DNA of 64,000 bases, taken from contig JAJDAD010000006.1 of NCBI GenBank assembly GCA_029262055.1, forward strand, positions 1-64,000, read 5' to 3'. Position 1 is the stretch's first letter. The number at the start of each line of letters is the position of its first letter. This DNA comes from Candidatus Zhuqueibacterota bacterium. GTDB lineage: Bacteria > Zhuqueibacterota > Zhuqueibacteria > Oceanimicrobiales > Oceanimicrobiaceae. Position numbers and translations under genes: made by a program. The notes beneath the pieces are model-generated. The model did not search any database and was not told the origin of the DNA. It saw nothing but the letters and a program-made list of their open reading frames with translations. Shown piece after piece: positions 8,223-17,062 of the stretch.

Positions 8223-10496
8223 TCACGGCCTTAGCAGCGCTGCCGCCGATTCCAGATGTTGACTAAACTTCTGCAACACGTCCGCAACTTTGACGATGTT
8301 CGGATCGACTTCCGACCACTTTCGCTGCTCGATGGCCTCGCGCACCGCCGGTAAGGTCTTGACTCCGTAGCCGGTATAAAAGCCGGGAGCATACATCTGA
8401 TGCTTGAACCAGGGGCGGTCCGGCAACCCTTCGGGCAACGTCAGGGCCTGTTCAGCCTGGATGAGTTTTTGATTCAGTCCTGCGGGTGATTCGCTACCGG
8501 ATTCCCTAAACCTAGTCACAGCCTGCTCATAATGACTTGCGCTGCGTTGGACATTCGCCATTGCATTTTCCAGCGGGGCGAAATTCAGAAAGGGTGGAGG
8601 GTCATGCTTCTTCGGCGGTCCAGGAGAATCGCCTTTTGGATCTTGGATCGCTTCGAAAACTCCGTCTGCTATTTGACGATTTGTTTCGGCGGTATCGTCG
8701 CGCATTTTCTCGGCAAGCTCCTTCAATTCATCGAGGTAAGTGGTGACGGTTTCGGCAAAATTCTCAAAATTAAACGGCAGCACCTCCGCTTCAGCCAAAC
8801 GCATGACGGCGGTTCCGGTAGTCTGCGCCAGGGCGCGGCCATAAACAAAGTCGGCATCGCCAAAATTCGTGTACCAATGAAAGCTGTCATAAGCCGAATG
8901 GTAAACGCCGTATCCTCCTTCACCGGAAAAACCGAGGTGCAACGAAGCGATGCCCAAGTGATCGAGAAAAGCGGTGTAGTCTGAACCTGAACCGAGGGCA
9001 TTTATCCTGAGATCTCCCCGAGTGCGCAGCTCGGCGCGAGCTTCCGATGACTTGGCGGCCGATATCTTTTTTCGCTGTACTCTTTCCCATACTGAAAACC
9101 TGGTTTCCGGGTCGTCGATGCTTTTAGCAACGTTGTTGATGAACCTCTCCAATGTGTGCGACCCCAGCATGGTTAGATAACCCCTGAGATTGCCGTCGGT
9201 ATTTATGTAGACCGCCGCCTTGCTCCGCAACTCAGCAGCATGTTCTTCCGCCCATTCAGTCGAGCCAATCAATCCTTGTTCCTCGGCATCCCAGGCACAG
9301 TAGACCAGCGTGCGTTTCGGCCGCCATCCGGCCTTGACAAGTTCGCTCATGGCACGCGCTTCCTCCATCAAGGCAACCATTCCTGAGATTGGGTCGGTGG
9401 CACCGCTGACCCAGGCGTCATGGTGGTTGCCGCGAATGATCCATTCATCCGGGTACTTGTGGCCTGCGATTTTAGCGATGACATTGTAGATTTCCTTCAT
9501 GTCCCAACTGGACTCGACTTTGAGACGCACCCTTGCCGGTCCGGGCCCGATGTGGTAGGTCAAGGGCAGGGCCCCGCGCCACGATTCAGGCACGACTGGT
9601 CCATCGAGTGCAGCCAAAAGAGGCAGCGCATCCGCATGTGACAATGGCAGGACCGGAATTTTCGTAAATGTCTCGACTTCGCTGCGCTTGAGGCGCTTTG
9701 CATTTTTGGTCGCACCCACACCCGGCGTAAGCGGGTCGCCCGGATAGAGTGGCATGTCCATTACGCTACCGCGCTGTACGGCATCCGGCGTCCGCCACGG
9801 CCCGGCTGGATACTCATCGCCTTTAACATAACCGTCGCCTTGCGGGTCGGAATAAATGAGACAGCCGACCGCTCCATGTTCCGCAGCAACCTTAGGTTTG
9901 ATGCCGCGCCATGAGCCGCCATATTTTGCTATGACTATCTTGCCCTGGACAGAAATCCCCAGGCGGTCCAGGTATTCGTAGTCGGCGGGGATGCCGTAGT
10001 TCACATAAACCAGCTCGGCCGTCACATCTCCATCGGCCGAGTACGCATGGTAGCCGGGCAATTGCTCGTCCTGTTGAGCGGAAGTTGCATCCTCGGGAAT
10101 AACCGGCTCCTGTAGTCCGGCCGTGAAATTAGTGGGAGAAACGAGTTGGACTATCCTCTCTTTAGGAGTGGGAAACAGGACGTCGTAGCTTTCGATTTCG
10201 GCATCCAAACCCCATTCCTGAAACTTTGCCAGAATCCATTCAGCGTTCTCCCGGTCGTAAGCAGAGCCGAGGTGATGGGGTCGAGCGGTGAGCTTTTGCA
10301 TGTAGGCGCGCAGATTTTCCGGCGCCGGAATTGCCCGAAATTTTTCTTCCCAAGCCTCTGTTTCACTATATAGAGGCTCAGGTGCGGCCGAATTTTCTTC
10401 GACTTGTGCGCGGGCTATGACCGCATGGGCATTGCCGCTGATCAGGTTGGGAAAGAAACACAAGGCCAGAACTACACCCACAGAACAGAACTTCAT
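8223..10496 (-). CDS. Secreted M28 zinc carboxypeptidase, glutamate carboxypeptidase II-like
   Basis: A 757-aa exported dinuclear zinc peptidase with the full GCPII/transferrin-receptor layout: signal peptide (about 1-25), N-terminal peptidase part, protease-associated (PA) domain (about 150-300, with VYVNYGI and GKIVIAKYG), catalytic M28 domain, and a C-terminal TfR-like dimerisation domain. Zinc ligands are in place: H358 (GNHHDAW), D368 (GATDPISG), E406 with catalytic base E405 (WDAEEQG), D434 (YINTDGN) and the His of VYHSAYDSF. Spacing between these ligands matches human GCPII exactly for the first four. It should release C-terminal residues from peptides in the periplasm or outside. GGGAGGT six bases upstream supports the start. 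It is divergent from the histidine kinase gene. Confidence 0.93.
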   Translation of the reverse strand: MKFCSVGVVLALCFFPNLISGNAHAVIARAQVEENSAAPEPLYSETEAWEEKFRAIPAPENLRAYMQKLTARPHHLGSAYDRENAEWILAKFQEWGLDAEIESYDVLFPTPKERIVQLVSPTNFTAGLQEPVIPEDATSAQQDEQLPGYHAYSADGDVTAELVYVNYGIPADYEYLDRLGISVQGKIVIAKYGGSWRGIKPKVAAEHGAVGCLIYSDPQGDGYVKGDEYPAGPWRTPDAVQRGSVMDMPLYPGDPLTPGVGATKNAKRLKRSEVETFTKIPVLPLSHADALPLLAALDGPVVPESWRGALPLTYHIGPGPARVRLKVESSWDMKEIYNVIAKIAGHKYPDEWIIRGNHHDAWVSGATDPISGMVALMEEARAMSELVKAGWRPKRTLVYCAWDAEEQGLIGSTEWAEEHAAELRSKAAVYINTDGNLRGYLTMLGSHTLERFINNVAKSIDDPETRFSVWERVQRKKISAAKSSEARAELRTRGDLRINALGSGSDYTAFLDHLGIASLHLGFSGEGGYGVYHSAYDSFHWYTNFGDADFVYGRALAQTTGTAVMRLAEAEVLPFNFENFAETVTTYLDELKELAEKMRDDTAETNRQIADGVFEAIQDPKGDSPGPPKKHDPPPFLNFAPLENAMANVQRSASHYEQAVTRFRESGSESPAGLNQKLIQAEQALTLPEGLPDRPWFKHQMYAPGFYTGYGVKTLPAVREAIEQRKWSEVDPNIVKVADVLQKFSQHLESAAALLRP

Positions 10497-10773
10497 AGTT
10501 GTACCTCCCTAAGTTAGGATGCCGGGTCGTCTTGACGCAACACGGTCTTACGTCCCGCTGCCCCCGGCGTCCGTTCACTTTGCTTCAGGGGTCGTCCAGA
10601 TGATTTTGGTGTTGTGTTTAAGAGCGGTTGGCTGTTTACCTGGAATCTTAACGCTAAGATAAGAGAATTATCATAGCTGTCAATGGAAACAGGCCAGGCG
10701 CCAGTGTGAGTTGAAACTTGTTTTTCGCAAGCAAAGTACGTAGCTTAGACTTTTCATAAGAAGTTAATTCTGC

Positions 10774-12660
10774 ATGAGTGAAAAATCCCAGAGAGTATTA
10801 GAGTTAGAGGCCGCGCTTGCGCAGCTTTCTGATAGCCAGAAAAAGGAAAGAGTAGACATCCTCGTTCAGTTGGCATGGGAGTCAGGGTTCGAACGCGTCG
10901 ACAGAGGCTTTGACTTAAATCAGGAAGCTGTGGCCCTGGCGCGCGAGATATCATATGAGCATGGCCTGGCCATGACCGATCATAACCTGGGCTTTTATTA
11001 CTATGCCAAATCAAGGTTTGAAAAGGCCCTTGAAAAAGCGACTGCTGCCGCGGATGCGTTCGAAAGGATGGAGAATCCCGACATGCGGGCCAACTCTACA
11101 ATGGTACTGGGCCTAATCTACTGGAGCCTGGGAAACTTCGAGCTGAGCCTCAAATATCTGCACGAAAGCGAGAGACATTTCAAAAAAGTCAAGAATACCG
11201 ACCGGCTGCCATGGACACTCACAACTCTTGGCGGAGTGCTGGAGAATCTGCAAGACTATGACAAAGCGCTGGCTTATCACGGCGAGAGCCTGGATTTCTT
11301 TCGACAGAATGAGGATGTTTTGGGGGAAGCACGGGCGCTTTCCGGGATGGGCACGGTTTATCAAAGCCAGGGCAATTACGCAAGAGCACTCGAATATGAA
11401 CGCAAAAGTCTTGCCCTGTTCCAGAGGGTTGGCAGCAGATTGGGTGAAGCCCGGGCTTACAACGACCTGGGCATGGCTTTTCAGGGCATGGGTAAACTTG
11501 CGGACGCGCTCGATTATCACAAGAAGAGCCTGGGGATTCGTGAGGAACTCGACAACAAGAACAGCGTGACGACCAGTCTTCTCAACATGGGCCGCGTTTA
11601 CAACCTCATGCAACAACCGGGAAAGGCGCTCGAAGTTTTGACACAGGCGCTGTCATACACCCAGGAACTCAATGCAAAATCCAAGATGTATCAGGTCCAT
11701 ATGGCGCTGTCCACCACCTACGAAAATTTGGGTGATCTGGACAATGCCCTGGCACACCTCAAGTTGCAGCAGTCTGTGCGGGAAGAGGTTTTCGGCGACG
11801 AAGCGAGGACCAGGCTGCAGCACCTCGAAATTCAATTCGAAGTGGAGAAGGCTCGCAAGGAGGCGGAAATCCATCGTCTGCGCAATATCGAACTGAAACA
11901 GGCCCTGGATGAATTGCGGGCCACCCAGGCGCAATTGATTCAGGCCGGCAAGATGGCGCTCCTGGGTCAATTAACCGCGGGCATTGCCCACGAGATCAAC
12001 AATCCCATCAGTGCGGTTAAGAGTGCGGCCGACTTGTGGCTGCGTGGCCTGCAGAGGTTGCAGGAAGAACCGGGAAGCGGCTCTTCAGGAAACGGTGACG
12101 CCAGAGCAAAGACCATCGGCATATTACAGCAGAACAGCCAGACCACGTTGGCGGCGGTTAAACGCATCGATAAAATTGTCAAGAGCCTGAGGAATTTTTC
12201 GAGACTAGATGAAGCTGAGTTTAAAAAGGTCAACATCCATGAAGGTATCGAAAGCACACTGACTTTGCTCGAACACAAGCTTGGACCTCGTATCAAGGTG
12301 AACAGGGAATATAGCGAGCTGCCCCTGATCGCGATATTCCCGAACCAAATGAACCAGGTGTTCATGACGGTGTTGAAAAATGCGATCCAGGCCGTTGATG
12401 GTAGCGGCATGATCTCGATCGTGACGGCGGTGAACGGCGACCATGTGGTCATCCGGATAGCAGATGATGGCAAAGGCATGTCGCAAGAGGTCGTGCAATC
12501 CCTGTTCGACTTGAGTTTCAAGACCAAAGCAAGACGTGTTGGCGTGGGTTTGGGGCTGTACACTGCCCACGATATTGTCGCCAGGCACGACGGCAAGATA
12601 GACGTCAAGAGTAAGGTCGGGCAGGGGACCGAATTCACCATTCAGCTCCCGATGCGCTAG
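10774..12660 (+). CDS. Soluble TPR-containing sensor histidine kinase
   Basis: A 628-aa kinase with no signal peptide or membrane helix. Residues about 25-345 are tandem tetratricopeptide repeats (e.g. ALAYHGESLDFFRQ, ALEYERKSLALFQ, ALDYHKKSLGIREE), followed by a charged coiled coil (about 350-390). The kinase core has the phosphoacceptor H406 in LTAGIAHEINNPIS, an N box (TVLKNAIQAVDG), G1 (DDGKGM) and G2 (GVGLGLYTAHDI). The TPRs probably sense a cytoplasmic protein or peptide partner. No receiver-domain protein is encoded nearby, so its phosphotransfer partner is unknown. It precedes the VWA/AAA+/HD-GYP genes by 138 bp and may be functionally coupled. Start ATG has only a weak ribosome binding site. 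Confidence 0.9.
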   Translation: MSEKSQRVLELEAALAQLSDSQKKERVDILVQLAWESGFERVDRGFDLNQEAVALAREISYEHGLAMTDHNLGFYYYAKSRFEKALEKATAAADAFERMENPDMRANSTMVLGLIYWSLGNFELSLKYLHESERHFKKVKNTDRLPWTLTTLGGVLENLQDYDKALAYHGESLDFFRQNEDVLGEARALSGMGTVYQSQGNYARALEYERKSLALFQRVGSRLGEARAYNDLGMAFQGMGKLADALDYHKKSLGIREELDNKNSVTTSLLNMGRVYNLMQQPGKALEVLTQALSYTQELNAKSKMYQVHMALSTTYENLGDLDNALAHLKLQQSVREEVFGDEARTRLQHLEIQFEVEKARKEAEIHRLRNIELKQALDELRATQAQLIQAGKMALLGQLTAGIAHEINNPISAVKSAADLWLRGLQRLQEEPGSGSSGNGDARAKTIGILQQNSQTTLAAVKRIDKIVKSLRNFSRLDEAEFKKVNIHEGIESTLTLLEHKLGPRIKVNREYSELPLIAIFPNQMNQVFMTVLKNAIQAVDGSGMISIVTAVNGDHVVIRIADDGKGMSQEVVQSLFDLSFKTKARRVGVGLGLYTAHDIVARHDGKIDVKSKVGQGTEFTIQLPMR

Positions 12661-12727
12661 GTCCCGAGAGCAATCGCGGCGACGGTGCTTTCTTGCCAAC
12701 GAGGGAATCCCCGAGCAGCGTAAACCG

Positions 12728-12756
12728 TTGACAAATTAGAGCTTGCTTTTATGGCA
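12728..12756 (+). promoter_or_regulatory. Weak sigma70-type promoter candidate before the VWA gene
   Basis: A perfect -35 box TTGACA (12728-12733) lies in the gap ahead of the VWA gene, but the -10 (TATGGC, 16 bp away) is poor. A 10-bp palindrome TACGCGCGTA (12771-12780) lies between this and the start codon and could be an operator. This would give the VWA-AAA-HD-GYP genes their own promoter. Confidence 0.3.
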
Positions 12757-12798
12757 GCAAATCTCAATATTACGCGCGTATTTTAAGTGAAATGAGCG

Positions 12799-13896
12799 AT
12801 GAAGTTTAGATACAGCGAATGGCGCGAAGGCCAGCACAAGAGTGGCCTGACCTTTGATGATCTCATGGGATTGTTCAGTCAGCTCCTGCTGCACACCAGC
12901 GGTAATGTGTCAGAGGCGTTGGAGTGGATGACCGACCTTGACAACGAGTATCGTTTTTTCGATGAAAAAGACGGCGTCGGGTTTGATGAGTTCCTGGATT
13001 GGCTTAAGGACGAGGGGTATCTTGATGAGTTTAATGATATTCTGGCACTGACGCATAAGGGGTCACGCCGCATCCGGCAGGACGCTCTCAAGGAAATATT
13101 TACGGCGTTAAAAAAGCGCCGGTTCGGTGAACATGAATCTCCGTACTCGGGGCAGGGAATAGAGCGTCTGAGCGAGACAAAACCATTCCAGTTTGGCGAC
13201 CAACCGAGTAACATCGATTTTTCCGCTACCATAAAAAACGCAATCCAACGTGAGGGATTGGACAATTTCAATCTGTGCGAGGATGATTTTGAAGTCTACG
13301 AGTCAGAGCACATGACCTCGTGCGCGACTGTACTGCTGCTCGATATCAGCCATAGTATGATTTTGTATGGTGAAGATCGCATTACCCCCGCCAAGAAAGT
13401 GGCCCTGGCCCTGGCAGAAATGATTCTGACGCAGTTCCCCAAAGACAGCCTGGATGTGGTCGTCTTCGGCGACCGCGCATTTGAGGTCAATTTAGAGGAT
13501 ATTCCGACGATCGCCGTCGGGCCTTTTCATACGAATACGGCAGATGCGCTCGAGCTGGCACAGCGAATTCTGAAGAGAAAACGCAATGTCAACAAACAGA
13601 TTTTTATGGTCACGGATGGCAAGCCGTCGGCGGTGTTCCGGGCCGGCAAGTTGTTCAAGAATCCGTATGGCCTGGACCGGGTAATTGTCAATCAAACGCT
13701 GAATCAGGCGCGCACCTGCCGGAAGAACAACATTCTTATTACAACTTTTATGGTTGCCCGGGATCCCTGGCTGGTGGACTTCGTTAAACAGCTAACTGAA
13801 GTCAACAAAGGCCGGGCCTACTACTCGTCCCTCAACCGTTTAGGAGAATATATTTTTGCGGATTACATCCGTAACCGCAAGCAAAGATTCAAATAG
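12799..13896 (+). CDS. Cytoplasmic von Willebrand factor A (VWA) domain protein
   Basis: A 365-aa soluble protein with a helical N-terminal region (about 1-165) and a C-terminal VWA domain. The MIDAS metal site starts with D182-x-S184-x-S186 (LLLDISHSM); the later elements are in HTNTADAL and the strand MVTDGKPS. Such proteins pair with MoxR or chelatase-like AAA+ ATPases to load metals or remodel complexes, and the next gene, nine bases downstream, is such an ATPase. No signal peptide or membrane anchor is present, unlike BatA/BatB. The client is unknown. It would be cytoplasmic. Confidence 0.85.
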   Translation: MKFRYSEWREGQHKSGLTFDDLMGLFSQLLLHTSGNVSEALEWMTDLDNEYRFFDEKDGVGFDEFLDWLKDEGYLDEFNDILALTHKGSRRIRQDALKEIFTALKKRRFGEHESPYSGQGIERLSETKPFQFGDQPSNIDFSATIKNAIQREGLDNFNLCEDDFEVYESEHMTSCATVLLLDISHSMILYGEDRITPAKKVALALAEMILTQFPKDSLDVVVFGDRAFEVNLEDIPTIAVGPFHTNTADALELAQRILKRKRNVNKQIFMVTDGKPSAVFRAGKLFKNPYGLDRVIVNQTLNQARTCRKNNILITTFMVARDPWLVDFVKQLTEVNKGRAYYSSLNRLGEYIFADYIRNRKQRFK

Positions 13897-13904
13897 GGGA
13901 ATAG

Positions 13905-15398
13905 ATGAACAAAGCAAAAACCATTGGCGAGCTAAAGAAGTCGAGCTACCGCTCGCGCACAGTGAAGCAGGAAATTCGCGAAAACCTCGCGCGCAAACTG
14001 CGCAATCGTGAGACGCTTTTTCCGGGGATCATAGGTTACGATCAGACTGTCATACCGGCATTGTGCAATGCAATCTTTTCTTATCACGATTTCATCCTTC
14101 TCGGCCTGCGCGGCCAGGCCAAAACGCGGATCATCCGCTCACTGCCGGCGCTTCTGGACGAGTTCATCCCGACTGTAAGAGGTAGCGAAATACACGATGA
14201 TCCGTATGCGCCGGTCAGCAAAATGGCTAGCGATTTGCTCAAAGAACACGGCGACGAGGTCGAAATTGAGTGGCTGCACCGCGATGAACGTTTCGGTGAA
14301 AAGTTGGCAACGCCGGACGTCACGATCGCAGACTTGATCGGAGACATAGATCCCATCAAAGCCGCCTCCCAACGCCTGCACTATGCGCATGAAGGTGTCA
14401 TCCATTTCGGCATCATCCCGCGCAGTAACCGCGGAATATTTGCAATCAACGAATTGCCCGATCTGCAACCCAGAATCCAGGTAGGTCTGTTCAACATCAT
14501 GCAGGAAAAAGACATCCAGATTCGGGGGTTTCCCATCCGGATTCCGCTGGACATCGTGATCGTTTACACCGCTAATCCGGAAGATTACACCAATCGCGGC
14601 AGCATTATTACGCCGTTGAAGGATCGCATCGGTTCTCAGATAATCACACACTACCCACGTACACGGGAAGAGGGCATCGAAATCACGAGCCAGGAAGCGC
14701 TCGAGGCCCGCGACGATGCTCCGGAAGTCAACGTTCCTTATTTTCTGCGTGAAATCATTGAGCAGATTGCGTTCGAAGCGCGTGCGAGTGAGTTTGTTGA
14801 CCAACAATCAGGCGTGAGCGTGCGCATGACCGTGACCAGCCTTGAAAATCTCATCAGCAATGCAGAGCGCCGGTCAATCATTCACGGTGAAAATGAGATT
14901 GTCCCGCGTGTGTCCGATCTGTACGCCGCGCTCCCGGCAATTACGGGCAAAATAGAGTTGGTTTATGAGGGAGAGCAGGAAGGCGAAGTCAACGTCACCC
15001 GAGCCTTGATCGGCAAAGCGGTGAGGTCCATATTCTTGAATTATTTCAAAGATCCGCTGACCTCGATGAAGAAGGGGGAGCAGACTTATAGCCAAGTGGT
15101 TGATTGGTTCAAAGGCAATCGCGCCCTGGAAGTGTCAGACGACATGAGCACCGCGGACTATCTTGCTGCGCTAAACGGCGTGACCGGACTGGAAAAGCTG
15201 GTGGATGACCAGATGCAGTTAAACGGCAACGCCGGAGCCGCATTCAAGGGGGTGGCGATGGAGCTTGCGCTTGACGGACTGCACCAAAGTTCGATGTTAA
15301 GCAAGGATGTGCTCGATGGCGCAACCTCGTACAGCGACATGCTCAATACCATGTTCAGCTCGATCAGCTCTGACGATGACTTTACAGACCGCGGATAA
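13905..15398 (+). CDS. MoxR/magnesium-chelatase-like AAA+ ATPase
   Basis: A 497-aa AAA+ ATPase of the chelatase/MoxR superfamily. Walker A is GLRGQAKT (67-74, K73). The Walker B segment reads GIFAINELPDL, with N182-E183 where most chelatase-type ATPases have Asp-Glu. Sensor and arginine-finger regions follow in VIVYTANPEDYTNRG and ITPLKDRIGSQI. The C-terminal part (about 275-345) is the helical lid, with an extra C-terminal extension to 497. AGGGG six bases upstream supports the ATG. It is almost certainly co-translated with the VWA protein and works with it as a chaperone-like remodelling machine. The substrate cannot be inferred. Confidence 0.88.
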   Translation: MNKAKTIGELKKSSYRSRTVKQEIRENLARKLRNRETLFPGIIGYDQTVIPALCNAIFSYHDFILLGLRGQAKTRIIRSLPALLDEFIPTVRGSEIHDDPYAPVSKMASDLLKEHGDEVEIEWLHRDERFGEKLATPDVTIADLIGDIDPIKAASQRLHYAHEGVIHFGIIPRSNRGIFAINELPDLQPRIQVGLFNIMQEKDIQIRGFPIRIPLDIVIVYTANPEDYTNRGSIITPLKDRIGSQIITHYPRTREEGIEITSQEALEARDDAPEVNVPYFLREIIEQIAFEARASEFVDQQSGVSVRMTVTSLENLISNAERRSIIHGENEIVPRVSDLYAALPAITGKIELVYEGEQEGEVNVTRALIGKAVRSIFLNYFKDPLTSMKKGEQTYSQVVDWFKGNRALEVSDDMSTADYLAALNGVTGLEKLVDDQMQLNGNAGAAFKGVAMELALDGLHQSSMLSKDVLDGATSYSDMLNTMFSSISSDDDFTDRG

Positions 15399-15408
15399 GA
15401 GGCCCTCA

Positions 15409-16992
15409 ATGCTCCCGGATTCCAAACAAGATTATCCAAAGACCTCAGAAGCAAAACAGCAAGTCAAAGCTGAAGAGCAGATCGACAAGCTTAACAAGAT
15501 TGGGATAGCTCTCTCCAGCGAACAGAACCTCAATAAGCTGTTGGAAGTCATCGTGGCTGAGGCGCGTAGCTTTACCCATGCCGACGGTGGCAGCATTTAC
15601 ATCATCGAGGATGGCCGGCTCAACTTTGTCGTGGCGCAGACGGAGTCGTTGCAGCGCCGGGGGGGCAATAAAGAGCCGTTCAAGTCGGTCTATCTGCCGT
15701 TGACCACAGAGAGTATTGCCGGCTACGTGGCAACCACGGGCGAACTGCTCAACCTGGCGGATGTCTACCGTGTCCGGCCGACCGTGGAGTACCGGGTCAA
15801 CAAGCGCTTCGACATCCAGAACAACTATCGCTCGAAATCAATGTTGGTGGTTCCCATGAAAGATGCGGAGGGGAACACCACCGGCGTGCTGCAATTGATC
15901 AACTCCACGGATGCAAACGGGAAGGTCGTGCCATTTTGTCCTGAGCACGAAAGCCTGATCCTGTCTTTAGCATCCCAGGCAGCAGTCGCGATCCAAAATG
16001 TACGACTTATCGAAGAAATCAAGAATCTGTTCAAGTCACTTGTCAGATACTCGGTAAAGGCGATCGATGCCCGGAGCCCACATACCGCGGGTCACTCCGG
16101 CAGGGTGGCGATGTATGCCGTGCGCATCGCAGACGCCATCAACAGGGAAACAAGCGGAAGGTTTGCCGATGTTGGCTTCACTCCTCCCGAAATCGAGGAG
16201 CTGCGAATGGCCGGCTGGCTGCATGACATAGGCAAGATCGGCGTCAGTGAACGGGTCCTGGAGAAAGAGGCCAAGCTGACTGATGATCAATTGAATTGCA
16301 TACGGGAGCGCTTCGAAAGCATAAAGCGAGCCATGGAAAACGAGTTTCTGGAAAGCCAGATCGAGTGCCTTCTGGAGAACAACAAACGCCTCGGCCATAT
16401 TGAGCGCTACCGGCAGGCCTCGCGCAGCCGCACCAGCGAAGTTGACCGGGATTTTGAATTTCTCAAGCGCATTAATGTCCCAGGCTATTTGACCAAAAAA
16501 GATCGAGCCCGGTTAAAATCGATCGCTGAAAAAACATACCGGAGCATAAAAGGGGAGACCTGTTACTTTCTACTGCCCGAGGAATATGAACACCTTGCCG
16601 TCGTTAAGGGTAATTTAACTAAAGCAGAATATGTTGAAGTTCAGGGACATGTCGCGCACACTCTGGATATACTGGAAAAGATACCTTTTACCCGGGATCT
16701 CGCCAACATCCCCGCTCATGCGGCGGGTCATCACGAATATCTGGACGGAAGCGGTTACCCGAGAGGCTTGCACGGCGATGAAATCTCAATTCAAAGCAGA
16801 ATTCTGTGTGTCGCAGACATCTATGATGCATTGAGCTCACCCGACCGACCGTATAAGCAGCCCATGTCAACCACGGAAGCGCTTGTGGTCCTTGACAAAG
16901 AAGTCGCCGCAGGCAAAATAGACAGTGACATTGTGCGGGTTTTCATCGAGAACAAGCTCTATCAGGCGACCCGTTGTGAAGATGATGATTGA
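15409..16992 (+). CDS. GAF-HD-GYP cyclic-di-GMP phosphodiesterase
   Basis: A 527-aa soluble sensor-effector. The GAF domain (about 30-195) begins IGIALSSEQNLNKLLEVIV and includes GGSIYIIEDGRL and SMLVVPMKDAEG. The C-terminal HD-GYP domain has HSGRVAMYAVRIADAIN, the HD pair H272-D273 (WLHDIGKIG), HHEYLDGSGYP with G449-Y450-P451, and ILCVADIYDAL. It should hydrolyse cyclic di-GMP under GAF ligand control. The segment between HDIGK and HHE is about 165 residues, roughly 100 more than usual, containing a charged helical insert. The start at 15409, 11 bases after the ATPase stop and preceded by AGAGG, is preferred over in-frame starts overlapping the ATPase gene. Confidence 0.88.
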   Translation: MLPDSKQDYPKTSEAKQQVKAEEQIDKLNKIGIALSSEQNLNKLLEVIVAEARSFTHADGGSIYIIEDGRLNFVVAQTESLQRRGGNKEPFKSVYLPLTTESIAGYVATTGELLNLADVYRVRPTVEYRVNKRFDIQNNYRSKSMLVVPMKDAEGNTTGVLQLINSTDANGKVVPFCPEHESLILSLASQAAVAIQNVRLIEEIKNLFKSLVRYSVKAIDARSPHTAGHSGRVAMYAVRIADAINRETSGRFADVGFTPPEIEELRMAGWLHDIGKIGVSERVLEKEAKLTDDQLNCIRERFESIKRAMENEFLESQIECLLENNKRLGHIERYRQASRSRTSEVDRDFEFLKRINVPGYLTKKDRARLKSIAEKTYRSIKGETCYFLLPEEYEHLAVVKGNLTKAEYVEVQGHVAHTLDILEKIPFTRDLANIPAHAAGHHEYLDGSGYPRGLHGDEISIQSRILCVADIYDALSSPDRPYKQPMSTTEALVVLDKEVAAGKIDSDIVRVFIENKLYQATRCEDDD

Positions 16993-17062
16993 GCTGTAAG
17001 ATTGCCATGTCCACATGCAGATCTAAGTTGAGTCTGCATTAACCATCAACCACCCGATCGCA

